Of a DNA stretch of 64,000 nucleotides, positions 21,004 through 31,232 are shown in pieces. Each line of letters opens with the position of its first letter. Within the stretch, counting starts at the first letter, position 1. A program made the position numbers and the translations under genes. The notes beneath the pieces are model-generated. The model was not told the DNA's origin, ran no database searches, and saw nothing but the letters and a program-made list of their open reading frames with translations. This DNA comes from Echinarachnius parma (taxonomy: Eukaryota; Echinodermata; Echinoidea; Clypeasteroida; Echinarachniidae): assembly GCA_037951105.1 (NCBI GenBank), contig JBAMJV010007970.1:1-64000 (forward strand), given 5' to 3'.

Positions 21004-23727
21004 CTATCCTCCATCATCAGCACAAAAGTCTGGTGATGATGAAGCTCTGAAGAGGTGCACTCTCGTACGCAGTTGATTCAGCGCTTCATACCTGCTCTGT
21101 GCACTGCAGTCAAACGCTACACGAATCTTGTTGGGTTGCGGAACTCCACGATGAGGGATCCACCAACCAGTGTCCGCTTCCTTGGATGAGTTTGGAACAT
21201 ATTCAGTGTAGCCCTTCTCTATCGATGTCTGCATTTTCTGAGTATATAACCTGTGATTCTCAGAGTCGTTCTCGAATTTCCTCTTCAAGCCGCTCTTCTC
21301 CGCCATGTGCCTGTCGTTGTGCAGCTTGAGATCTGTTTCCTTGAAGGGAAGGGGTGTTTCATCTGTGACACGGAACTGCTCCTCCATCGGTCTCAGAACC
21401 TTCACGTCGTTCTGTGAGTAATGCCGTTGTGTCCGTTCAAGAGCGAAGTCTGCTTCTTGCTTGATGATCTGATGAGGTGCCATCTCCTCTTTAACTTTGG
21501 ATTGGGATGGGTACACCGCTTCTGTAGGATTTCCATCTAACTGTACTTCTTCAGGCAGAACTTTCACCATTGCACGATGACTCACACCTATTGGGTCATT
21601 GTCTTTGCAGTCATCCGTTACCGTGCCTACGACGCTCCAACCGAGGTCAGTCTGCATTGCGAATGGTCCTCCATCAACTGGAGGGAGAATGACGGCTCGA
21701 GGAGCGAGGGCGCTCGGACAATCGTAGCCTATAAGCAACGCTATCTCGCAGTCCAAGATTGGTGACAGATGACAAGCTATTTCTTCCAGGTATGGCAAGT
21801 CCTTGGCGACTTGAGGCGTTGGAATGTGACTTCTGTTAGCAGGCATAATGTCACGGGTGTACGTTGGGGGTAAGGCAATTTCTTTGTCACCATTCAACGC
21901 TCTCACTTTGAAACCACTTATCTTTTCACTGGCGACTTTCTCTTCAGCGGTTGTCATGGTCGACAGAAGTAGATTGATCTCCAGATCTACGATTCCCATT
22001 TCTTCCTTCGTCTTGCGTAGAATGAAAGTCGTATCAGATTGGGTATCAAGCATGGCGTATACCAACCGCTCCCTTGACGATGAGGCATGAGATAGCCATA
22101 CTGGAACAATGGTAGAGGTTTTGGATGTATGGGAGTTGCCTCTGTTGCTTGATGTGTGTGACGAATGAGGTTCTCTCATCTCTTGCTCAGTGTCAACCTT
22201 TCTTGATGGCCGTTTGACGTTCCAGTTATCGTTATGAAGAATAGTGGGGTGCCTCTTCTCGCATGTAGAACAAGTGCTCCTATTCCGACAGTCCTTGGAT
22301 CTGTGGCCAGGCTTGAGGCATCCAAAGCACAGATTACCGTTGCGGATAAAATCTACCTTCTCTTCCATTGACTGTGCTGCGAATGAAGAGCAGTCTGCAA
22401 GACGGTGCTGTTCTTTACAAAACTGGCAGACTGTCTTCTTTTCTCCTTCTTCCCTGTTCTGCATTCCAGTTGAAAACGACCTGGCATTTGGCGCTGGCTT
22501 CATCTCCTTCCAGGACGTTACTGATACGCAGGCAACCTCTGCTTCCCTTACGACGAAGTCCACAAAGACAGCGAATGGAGGGAAGGAGCCTGTATCACGT
22601 TTCCATTGGACGACCGTCCTACCCCATCTGTGTGTGAGCCAATCCGGCAGTTTCATCAAAAGCCTCCTATTCTCTCTCTCGTCATCCAGATGCTTCAGAT
22701 GATGTACAAATTGAGATGCCGCATTACATTGACGAAGAAAATCTCCATATCTGCGGAGGCCTTCTGGATCCTTCGCACCTATCTTAGGCCAGTCATCGAG
22801 CTTATCTCTGAACGCGTTGGACAAGACGAACGTATCTCCATAACGCTTGTCCAGTTCCTGCCTTGCAAGTGTGTAGGCATGATCGTTGCTGAGGAGTGAA
22901 TAGCCCTGCACCAGCTCCAAAGGCTGCCCCTTCAGATACTTCAATAAGTAGTAGAACTTATCTTCCGGCGGGATTCCCTTCTTCTCTATGAGCATGTCGT
23001 ACGCTCTCTTCCAAGCTGGATACTGAAGCGGGCTTCCATCGAAGACTGGTGGCTCGGGTGAGGGCAGTCTGTTTAGGCGCATCTGCTCCAACAAACAAGC
23101 TGTGAGGAGCTTATCTGGTTCTTGGCGAGGCTCTGGTGCAGGATTCCAATGTTCAAAAGCTTGATGCTGCCTCGCCGATCTGAAATCTTCCTCTGGTGCT
23201 TGCTCGTCAGCATTACCTTTCTCTTTAACGTTTTCTTGATGTACCCTGTCACTCTGTTCGCCACTGGTACCTTTGGGCTGTAACTGCTGATCAAGCCATT
23301 GTTGACATCGACGTTTTGAAGAAGAAGAACTGGCCGACGACAGCTTCACGCTTCCTTGTAATTCTCTCAGTTTATCATATGTCTGTTTCATGAGAAGCGC
23401 ATGTTCTTCCTCGATATCTTCAAGCCTCCCTTCGCTTTCTTCGTTGGTTTGTGCCGCTGCTGAGAGATTGGCTTGAGCTGTAATGGCAGCGTCCATAGTG
23501 GCCTGGAGAGTGTCTCTTATGGTTTTTATTGGACCAATTTCTGCATCCTCATCGGTGAGGATGTTTCTCAATTTAATAGACGTCCTCCTCCAAGATGTGA
23601 TGCTTGTTTTCCAATCTTTTAACTTAATGTCTGACTGCCATTGGGCTCCCTTTTCAGTAGGCTGCCGTAGACGAGAACTGGTTCTAGTACCTTGCTCTGA
23701 CGAGCTTCCGCCCCGATTTGTAGTCAT
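21004..23727 (-). CDS. BEL/Pao gag-protease frame (fossil element)
   Basis: The frame encodes, in order, a charged coiled-coil-rich leader with a serine run, and a gag-like region typical of BEL/Pao (PPVFDGSPLQYPAWKRA, the DUF1759 type). Two Cys/His zinc-binding stretches follow, the second being CFGCLKPGHRSKDC at 22288-22329. Next is an aspartic-protease-like region (AMLDTQSDTTFI, the DUF1758 type). The end shows the first block of a BEL reverse transcriptase. Gag packages the element RNA and the protease matures the polyprotein. Treated here as part of a broken element. Confidence 0.85.
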   Translation of the reverse strand: MTTNRGGSSSEQGTRTSSRLRQPTEKGAQWQSDIKLKDWKTSITSWRRTSIKLRNILTDEDAEIGPIKTIRDTLQATMDAAITAQANLSAAAQTNEESEGRLEDIEEEHALLMKQTYDKLRELQGSVKLSSASSSSSKRRCQQWLDQQLQPKGTSGEQSDRVHQENVKEKGNADEQAPEEDFRSARQHQAFEHWNPAPEPRQEPDKLLTACLLEQMRLNRLPSPEPPVFDGSPLQYPAWKRAYDMLIEKKGIPPEDKFYYLLKYLKGQPLELVQGYSLLSNDHAYTLARQELDKRYGDTFVLSNAFRDKLDDWPKIGAKDPEGLRRYGDFLRQCNAASQFVHHLKHLDDERENRRLLMKLPDWLTHRWGRTVVQWKRDTGSFPPFAVFVDFVVREAEVACVSVTSWKEMKPAPNARSFSTGMQNREEGEKKTVCQFCKEQHRLADCSSFAAQSMEEKVDFIRNGNLCFGCLKPGHRSKDCRNRSTCSTCEKRHPTILHNDNWNVKRPSRKVDTEQEMREPHSSHTSSNRGNSHTSKTSTIVPVWLSHASSSRERLVYAMLDTQSDTTFILRKTKEEMGIVDLEINLLLSTMTTAEEKVASEKISGFKVRALNGDKEIALPPTYTRDIMPANRSHIPTPQVAKDLPYLEEIACHLSPILDCEIALLIGYDCPSALAPRAVILPPVDGGPFAMQTDLGWSVVGTVTDDCKDNDPIGVSHRAMVKVLPEEVQLDGNPTEAVYPSQSKVKEEMAPHQIIKQEADFALERTQRHYSQNDVKVLRPMEEQFRVTDETPLPFKETDLKLHNDRHMAEKSGLKRKFENDSENHRLYTQKMQTSIEKGYTEYVPNSSKEADTGWWIPHRGVPQPNKIRVAFDCSAQSRYEALNQLRTRVHLFRASSSPDFCADDGG

Positions 23728-23769
23728 GTTGTAGTAGCGAGAGTTTTCACTCCCGTGGCAGAGTTTTCA

Positions 23770-25616
23770 CTATAGCTACAGGTGAGGCGAACAAAGGAAC
23801 TTTCGACAAAGGTTTCTACAGAAGCATCTTGACTTTATTGCTGATATGTTTCAATCGCTCCGTCGTTCCGTAAACTCCGTGAAAACTGAAACAGTAACAC
23901 ATATGGAGGCATCATAAGTACATGTATGAAATAGTGACATTTCTTGAACAGTTAACCCGTTTCTTCCTGGAACCGAGTTAATACGGGCCCCGTGTCACAC
24001 ACTCACACCCGGGAACCGACTATACTCGGTTCCGAAAATACCACACTCATGACACTATTTAATCGTCTAAAAAGCTATATTCTTAATGCAGACATACTGA
24101 ATTTGTTATATCACTTGAAAGCTAATAAAATAAGCTATCGAAATATCTCAAACTTGTGACGTATCATGAGTTTTACAGCAATTGGTAACTGTATAAAGTA
24201 TGTAATATTACTTACAAAGTTGAAATAATTTCGTACAGCGGTGAATGTACGATGTACAAGCCAACATTTAGAGAAATTGCGTTTCGCTTGGACAGGAAGT
24301 ATTCCCATTACGCGTACAATAATAGTGGCAGCGAAATATATCGTGCGTGCGCGCCATGCCAATAGAGATTATACGTGATTCTGTATGCATAGAGCTGTAT
24401 AATATACAGCTCTATGTTCTGTATACAGCTATAGCTGCCTATAAACCGGGATCTTCACTGTGGTATAGAATACATTTCTATACAAGGATACCGGCCTTTT
24501 GTGCGTGCACCACCTTTGTGAAACCGCAACCGAAAAAATCGATTTCTCTGCACGCACACTTGGCCGCTGGTCTTTTGTGTGGAGGCCTTGGCTCGTTTCA
24601 TTGAAAAGAATCTCGTTTTGGGGGTCGATAAATGCGCTTTTATTTTCGGAAGCAACCGGTTAAAAGATATTGACCATAGGCATAAACAACAATTATCCTG
24701 GCTCATCGAGTTAGAAATCAATCATTCTTATAATAAACATCTTGATTCAGAAATGTCTAACAATTTGACATAAGTCAATGTACAGCGTCATTTGCTATCA
24801 TAATAACATTTACTATGGAATGCCTTCATAAACAAATATGCTTGAATCAAAGCTTGGCCTGCATTTTATGGCATGACCTTGTCCTTAACTTTGACATTCA
24901 AACTCAACATGAGAATTATTCTTTTCTAACTAGTTTAACTAGTTATTTCAAATTACTATCATAAATGCATCTCTTGCACAACACAACATCATTATATAAC
25001 ATCATCCTCAAGTGTCATAGCTTATAAAAGAAGTTATAAATCTTGCCCGGATTCTATCCACTCATGTAATGTAATATCATGTACTATGTAATGTACATGT
25101 ACTGTACTATATAACATGCATAACATAACCCACACTGGATAACTCAAATCAAGCAACTAATTTACACCTTTAGCAAACACTGATTTATAAATGAGTAAGT
25201 TAATATGATAAACTGACCTCTTTGCCTCTTTAGGAGCACTAGAAAGAGTAGCTGGCTGGCAGGATGCTCTGAACTTAAGCTGATTTAGGAGCTCAACAAA
25301 ATTGCTTCTTATCTGTAAGGGACTCCATGATGCTCTAAAGTTCAAACACCAGCTGGCGCTATGTCAGTAATTTACAAAACTATATAGTTCCAAACACAAG
25401 ATGGCGCTATGCCAGTAAAATCTATGAGAGGCTGGCTCACCTTGAATAACAGTAATATGGACCTACATAGAAACAATAAATCATTAATTGTGTAATACAT
25501 ACAAATTACACTGAGTCAAACAATGAAATCAGCAAAATACTCTGGAAATTAGCAGTGAAATATATCATCAATTTTAAATAAGAAAAAAGGACATTTTTCA
25601 AAGACCTTTCATTACA
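23770..25616 (-). repeat. LTR, upstream copy, carrying a TTAA insertion
   Basis: Same ends as the downstream LTR. The extra 708 bp at 23952-24659 is exactly a TTAA-flanked insertion. Confidence 0.85.
23952..24663. mobile_element. TTAA element family F5 inserted in the LTR
   Basis: TTAA at 23952-23955 and 24660-24663. Inverted ends CCCGTTTCTTCC and CCGGTTGCTTCC (right end inverted). The interior has repeated GGAACCGA/TCGGTTCC motifs and a 29-base hairpin at 24388-24416 (CATAGAGCTGTATA pairs with its inverse around one A). No transposase frame. The single TTAA in the other LTR shows the duplication directly. It is younger than the LTR element. Confidence 0.85.
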
Positions 25617-25850
25617 CCTTCCATTAGTATGCTCCCCTTTTCTCCCCTCCCCATATTAGTAGTCCCATTCTTTGTTCATATTCAATTAAACCCCCTCAAA
25701 CCGATGAGGTAATAATTATATACTCCGTTATATCCCCTCAACCCCCCCCCCCCCCCCCCCTGGCTACCCCATGGCTACCCCCAGCCACCCAGAAAACATT
25801 GTTATGCTCTAGCTTCTCCTTCTCTCCCCTCCCTATACAGGGTGGCCTAG
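25617..25850. repeat. G-rich array, right segment, inverted orientation
   Basis: This is the inverse of the left end. Read backwards, TGTTTTCTGGGTGGCT, GGGGTAGCCATGGGGTAGCC and GAGAAGGAGAAGCTA match 13230-13310 almost base for base. The whole array was therefore once about 1.1 kb with inverted halves. Confidence 0.8.
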
Positions 25851-26411
25851 AAATAACGGAACGGGGCACTTCCCAAAATAAAGAAACGAAATGACTGGGT
25901 TTTAGAGTGCTGTGAGTGACACCATGTCAGGGTTCATTTTTCTTCAATTTTGACTGACCTATTAGCTAAAGAATGACCCGAACGGCTCGTCATAGAATTA
26001 CGGCGCACTTGATGCGGGCACCTTTGTTAATGTGCAATCGACTGAATAGCCAAAGCTCCGCCTTTGAGCGGGGCGTAGTAGGGTGATGTGACATGTAGGA
26101 GGTGCATAATTACCATGGTTTCATTAACTGAGTCGCTCCACAGATCGTGTGTGAGAATTTAATCGTGCGTTGAACAGTATTTTGTGCAAGGTGGTGAAAG
26201 GGAAACGGGCTAAGATATCGGGTTGGGGTTATTTTTCATAGAATTACGGTGCACTTGATGCGGTCGTAAAAAAGTAGACAGTCTGGCAGTGGCGTAGCAC
26301 AGATCATGCAGATAGCGTGTAGAAATAAATGGGTAGTAACCCCCTAGAAAAATAACCACAACCCAAAATCTTAGCCCGTTTCCCTTTCACCACCTTGCAC
26401 AAAATACTGTT
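25843..26411. mobile_element. Unclassified repeat with 67-bp inverted arms
   Basis: Starts near CAGGGTGGCCTAGAAATAACGG, which resembles a transposon end. Arms 26173-26240 and 26345-26411 are inverted copies (AGTATTTTGTGCAAGGTGG and GGGAAACGGGCTAAGAT on the left). A direct repeat CATAGAATTACGGYGCACTT occurs at about 25989 and 26238. The segment is cut off where the foldback copy at 26412 begins. Confidence 0.55.
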
Positions 26412-27470
26412 TATGAATATTATTGGTTTTCAGTGGCTACAGCCTCCAATAAGCAATAATTACAGGTTTTTTTTTTCTTCAATCATGTTCTAAATGTGTA
26501 TTAAAGATACTTCAGCTTGGTTGTCGCCTTGGCAACCTCTAGCAATGGATATAATTAGCATAATTCGATTATTTTCACAATTTGCATATTCCCAGAAATC
26601 AGGTAAAATCGTGGATAGTGTAAACCCAAACGGTAAAAAAGACGAGAAATACCACTTTTCCAAGGTTTTGGGGGCAGGAAATCCATTTATGATACCTAAA
26701 TCGACGTATCACCTTGGCAACCCACATAAATACAAGATGGCCGCCTTTGGCATGTTAAGGGAGATAATGCTATTTGCCACTTTAACAGCATTTATTTTAT
26801 AAGAGTATAATTTGTTTACTGTTAGCAACCACTAACTACATTGAAATGCAAGTATTCTAATTCCAATAATTGAGAGTCCACAAATTATAATATTGTTCTA
26901 ATATAACCAAAAGAATGAAGTCGTGTATCATTACATATGTAATTTGGGGAGCAGCCATCTTGGATTTAAGAAGGTTGCCATGGTGCTATATGGAAATAAG
27001 TATAAAAAATGGACTTGTTGCCCCCCAAAACCTTGGAAAAGTGGTATAACTTGTCATTTTTACTTTCCGGGTTCCCAATATAGGCTACTCAATTTGGGGA
27101 AATATGCAAATTGGGTAAATAACCCAATTATGCAAATTATATGCATTGCTAGAGGTTGCCAAGTTGGCAACTAATCTGAAATATCTTCACACATATTTAG
27201 AACATGAATGAGAAATAATAATCTGGAATTATTGCTTATTGGAGGGAAAACCAATATTCATAAATATGCAAATTAGGGGCAGCCATCTTGGCTTTTAGGG
27301 CGTTACCCATACGGCACATGCAAATGAGCACCGTTAATGGATTCCTTGCCCTAAATTACCATTGAATAATCGTCTTTATCAATATTGTACTATTCCCAGA
27401 TAGAAAATGAACCCTGACCACATTTCAGAAATATGCAAATTAGCTAATTAACTTTATAATGCAAATTAAC
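26412..27470. mobile_element. Second copy of the long foldback, both ends lost
   Basis: Matches the inner parts of both arms of 15241-17416, starting TATGAATATTATTGG and ending at GCTAATTAACTTTATAATGC. The terminal GTTAGGC ends are missing. It keeps the palindromic layout around a centre near 26860. Confidence 0.75.
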
Positions 27471-27578
27471 CCACTTTCCCTAGGTTCTATTTCTTAGGAC
27501 TTTTATTATGTTGTTCAGGGGAGTTTCCTGAACAGAATTCCCATGTTGCAATTTTGCCGAGGTCAAGAACCTACAAGA

Positions 27579-27784
27579 ACTCAGTTTATCAATGATAAAC
27601 TCAGTTTATCAGTTTATCAACTGATAAACTCTGTTTATCTGTTGATAAACTGAGTTTATCATTGATAAACACAGTTTTTCTGATAAACTGAGTTTATCAA
27701 TAATTGATAAACTCAGTTTATCACAGAAAAACTGTGTTTATCTGGTGATAAACTGAGTTTATCTGAGATAAACAGAGTTTATCT
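27579..27784. repeat. Minisatellite of palindromic units (GATAAACTGAGTTTATC)
   Basis: About ten variants of GATAAACTSWGTTTATC follow each other with spacers of 1-10 bases. Each unit is its own inverse complement apart from the centre, and the larger block (AAACACAGTTTTTCTGATAA and its inverse) is palindromic too. Confidence 0.85.
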
Positions 27785-27837
27785 AGTTTTTACACAAAGG
27801 GCTTGCCATACACGGTGCATGCAGTACAGTGCACCGC

Positions 27838-28170
27838 TGCAATTTAATTGTCGAATGACGAATTACTGTCGCGGCCACTAAAGATCAACGATGCAAATTG
27901 TGCCCCATTTTCGGAATTTTTAAATTCGAATACCGCCATGTTATACATGAAATGCATCTCTAGAATATTCTTTGGAACTTATTGATATTCACGGGTAAAA
28001 ATATTCTGTATTTCTTTATAAATTACTCTTTAGAAAAGCTGGTCGAGCATCTATCGCAAGCTAAAACAAGACATCCGCTCGCTGAGAGGTTTTTTATAAC
28101 ACGCATTTCTACCTGAGCGGGCAAAAAATCAATATGATCTTGCTTTGTTTGTTTTGTTTTTGTTTATTTA
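27838..28170. repeat. Dispersed repeat R1, copy 2
   Basis: Matches 10037-10400 in the same orientation, including ACCGCCATGTTATACATGAA and the CTGAGCGGGCAAAAAATCAA unit (single here). Ends in a T-rich then G-rich tract at 28150-28198. Confidence 0.8.
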
Positions 28171-28613
28171 TTTATTTATTTTTTTTTGGGGGGGGGGGCC
28201 AAAAGAAAGCATAGTTCCTTTTTCCCCGGGAAAAGGTGAACTATGCGTGACGTCAGCAATACAAAATGAACTATTCACCTGCAAACGTCTTTTCTAGTCA
28301 AAACTATTCTTTTTCTTGTTGTGTACACTCCTAATGCAACAATCTTTCGATAAGGGTTATAACAGATATATTAATAGACCTTGTCAGACCTGAGATAATT
28401 TGTGTGGTTCTAATAATGTTTACAAATAACTATATGCCCATATCTCTCTTTACCTCCCCCACTATATATCTCTCTCTCTCTCTCTCTCTTTGCAATGACA
28501 GTAGAACGGATGTATTATTTGTTTTCAAAAGAGATTAACTGAAACTGAGCTGAATAATATTTGAGGACGACAACAGCGATGACGAAGATCATAAATCGAG
28601 TACAATCATAACC
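28171..28613. other. Spacer with G run, small hairpin and (TC)n
   Basis: A run of G ends near 28198. A hairpin CATAGTTC...GAACTATG lies at about 28209-28245, and a (TC)n microsatellite at 28469-28490. No gene seen. Confidence 0.5.
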
Positions 28614-28621
28614 GCATTAGG

Positions 28622-28915
28622 CAGTGGCGTACCCAGGAGTTTTTCAAGGGGGGGTGGGGTTATTTTGTTAAGAGTCGTACAGGGGGGGGGGGGGTGTCCG
28701 TAGAAAATTTTCGAAGCCGAGGCCGAGTACCAGGTTCATTCAAAATGTTCGAGGTCGAGACCATTGGTAAGGATGGTCGAGACTGCTAAAATGTGGTCTC
28801 GAGACCGAATACAAGTTGTAAAGGGGAGGGGGGGGTCATTTTGGGGTCAAAGGGGGGGGTGTTTTGAACCCCCAACCCCCACCCCCCCCCCCTCCCCCTG
28901 GATATTACGCATATG
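28622..28915. mobile_element. hAT-type MITE with 8-bp target duplication
   Basis: Ends CAGTGGCGTACCCAGG and (inverted) CATATGCGTAATATCCAGG. The 8 bases GCATTAGG occur immediately outside both ends (28614-28621 and 28916-28923). Eight-base duplications and CAGTGGCG-like ends are usual for hAT elements. The interior is mainly G-rich, then C-rich, and has no frame. Confidence 0.8.
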
Positions 28916-28923
28916 GCATTAGG

Positions 28924-29563
28924 TACAACGCTGCGTAGTTGAAATAGCTGTAATAGTATCTATTCAGTATATTTAATGTGCATGCAAGCCAAGGTGACCG
29001 AGACCTGTCACGCTTCCCCAATTCCGCTTCCCAACACGGGCCATGCATTTTGACTGAATAATGCCAAAAAAACCACGCTCACTCCCAAAAAAAAGGCATA
29101 ACAAGTCAAGGCAGGCAAAACAAAAGACAGGCAAAAACACACCCCTCACAGCTTCCAGCAACCGGAAGCTTTAAGAATTAAGATTAGATCCCACCACACA
29201 AATGCGCCCAGTTTAAATAGCTGAAATAGTTTTCTATTCAGTTACGTGTCTGGTCATGTATTGTCCGGGACCTTGACCGAAATTCCTCTCCTTTTATCAC
29301 GGTTAATGCCAAAGCACACGGTGTTTGAAAAAAGTGTAGACGTTACGATCGCAAAAAGCGATTGCGGTGCTATTCCATCTTCACTAATTTGTCAAATCAT
29401 TGGCACAAAAAACCCCAATTAATTTAAATTATATAGCTGCATACATTTTGGGGGTAAAATATTTCATTATGCATTGGCAAGAATGGTACCAATCTGTGGA
29501 AAACACAAGACATATTATTATGCACCATGATCTAAATGAGTGGTACACAATTTGTGTTTGATA
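28924..29563. other. Spacer with no supported feature
   Basis: Two loosely similar stretches (near 28940 and 29215, both around AAATAGCTG-AATAGT) suggest an old duplication. Nothing else is recognised. Confidence 0.4.
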
Positions 29564-29565
29564 TA

Positions 29566-30703
29566 CACTACTCACAAAAAGTAAGTCCCCCCTAGCATTT
29601 TTTCATATATCTCAAAAAGTATTTTACCGATTTTGATCATTCAAACGGCAATGGATATGGAAGTTTCTTACGCAAAAGATGAATGGTATGTGTCAGCCAA
29701 TTGATGGCATTCTTGGTGTGAAATCATGCATTTTATGACAAAAGGTGTGAACAAAAAAATTACTTTTAATAAGCATCACAATTAAAACAGGACTTGACTT
29801 GTGCCACTCTTATCTCCAACAATTTCATATTGAAAGGCCTATTGTTTCAGAAAAATGCATGTTTTTGAAAAATGGAACAATGCAGCAGTAGTACTGAATT
29901 ACATAACAGATTTGTGAATTAGGCCAACTCCAATAAAGATTAAAACAGGACATGACTTTGGCTACTATAATCCCCAACAATTTCATATTGAAAGGCCTAT
30001 TGTTTAAAAAAAATGCATGTTTTTGAAAAATGGTTCCACTAAGAACAATGCAGCAGAGTACTGAATTACATAACAGATTTGTGTGTTGGGTCCATTTCAA
30101 TACAGATGCTTACTCGTATACAAAATGTACCCAATATGCCATATAAAACTTAAAGTGCAACTTTTTTTTGTATCAGAAAATACATGTTTTATGGTAAAAA
30201 CGTAATTCTACGGCAACCATTTCTTATGGAGTTGGCCTAATTCACAAATCTGTTATGTAATTCAGTACTACTGTTGCATTGTTCTTAGTGGAACCATTTT
30301 CCAAAAGCATGCATTTTTCTGAAACAATAGGCCTTTCAATATGAAATTGTTGGGGATTAGAGTGGCCGAAGCCATGTTCTGTTTTAATTGTGATGCTTAT
30401 TAAAAGTAAAACATAGAGAGAAATGCAATAAATGGTGCTTTAGATTTCAGAAACATGCGTGATTCTCTTGTTATTCGTGTAGAAGCTGACACAAATCACA
30501 AAAGTGCAAGATTTGTTTTCACACCTTTTGTCATAAAATGCATGATTTCACACCAACAATGCCATCAATTGGCAGACACATACCATTCATGTTTTGCGTA
30601 AGAAAATTCCATATCCATTACCGTTTGAATGATCAAATTCGGTAAAATACTTGTTGAGATATATTAAAAATTGCTAGGGGGGACTTACTTTGTGTGAGTA
30701 GTG
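29566..30703. mobile_element. Mariner-like foldback MITE, 1.1 kb
   Basis: Ends CACTACTCACAAAAAGTAAG and the near-exact inverse, flanked by TA on both sides (29564-29565 and 30704-30705). Arms of over 200 bp are close inverted copies, and further inside both arms share GAAAGGCCTATTGTTT-type sequence. In the left arm a block of about 160 bp is duplicated in direct order (about 29775-29935 and 29940-30095). No transposase frame. TA target and end sequence suit Tc1/mariner. Confidence 0.8.
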
Positions 30704-30705
30704 TA

Positions 30706-31232
30706 TAATATCTTATGGTAGCCGGTAACATAATATCAATTGTACTTTTGGTATTTATGTCTTATTCAGAAAAAGAATCTGATTCTTGATCGACAATTAT
30801 GGTTGGTACAATAGAAGAAGAAAAACACAGTCAAAAAGTTGATTATGTTATAAGATAAGTGTGCGTAACGTTTATTTAATAGTACGGAATGCAAACAAAC
30901 TTTTTGTCCATAATGATTAGTGTATGTACAATGTATTAGTTTTACTAAAAATGTGTGTTATACCGGTATTAGTCACCTGCAGTTTAAGCAACAATAACCA
31001 TTGGTTAGTCCTTCTATTTGACATTACCCTGTGCCTGTTATATTCCCGAAAACACGACTGTTTATCAATTGAAACAAAAGGAGAATATTATCCTCACAGG
31101 CCAAACATTTAAAAAGAATAATATCTGCCATAAATCATATCACGATGTCAACAAATAATTCATTCAAATGAAGAGCTTAGTTTCAAAAGGCGCTTAATCT
31201 ACTTTCCATACAAAATTGAGCTTACGATTAGT
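30706..31232. other. Spacer with no recognised feature
   Basis: AT-rich DNA without repeats or coding signal that I can support. Confidence 0.4.

Larger units (their letters stand above)
18746..25616 (-). mobile_element. BEL/Pao LTR retrotransposon, broken, evolutionarily young
   Basis: Two LTRs bound the element: 18746-19884 (downstream) and 23770-25616 (upstream, carrying a 708-bp later insertion). Without that insertion both are 1,139 bp. I counted only about three differences between them, which means a recent arrival. The internal region holds a gag-like and protease frame of the BEL/Pao type. I recognise no complete reverse transcriptase, RNase H or integrase, so the copy is broken, with at least one large loss. 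It could have moved only with help from a complete relative. It sits in the inverted part of the G-rich array. No clear target duplication was seen. Confidence 0.85.

Noticed and set aside
21099-22899. Several plus-strand frames opposite the BEL/Pao frame
   Set aside because: They are shadows of the strongly coding minus strand and show no independent similarity.
27579-27784. A CRISPR-like array
   Set aside because: Units are palindromes with tiny irregular gaps and no spacer-like unique sequences. The genome is animal.
28973-29161. 62-residue hydrophobic minus-strand frame as a host membrane peptide
   Set aside because: No splice signals, homology or start context that I could support.
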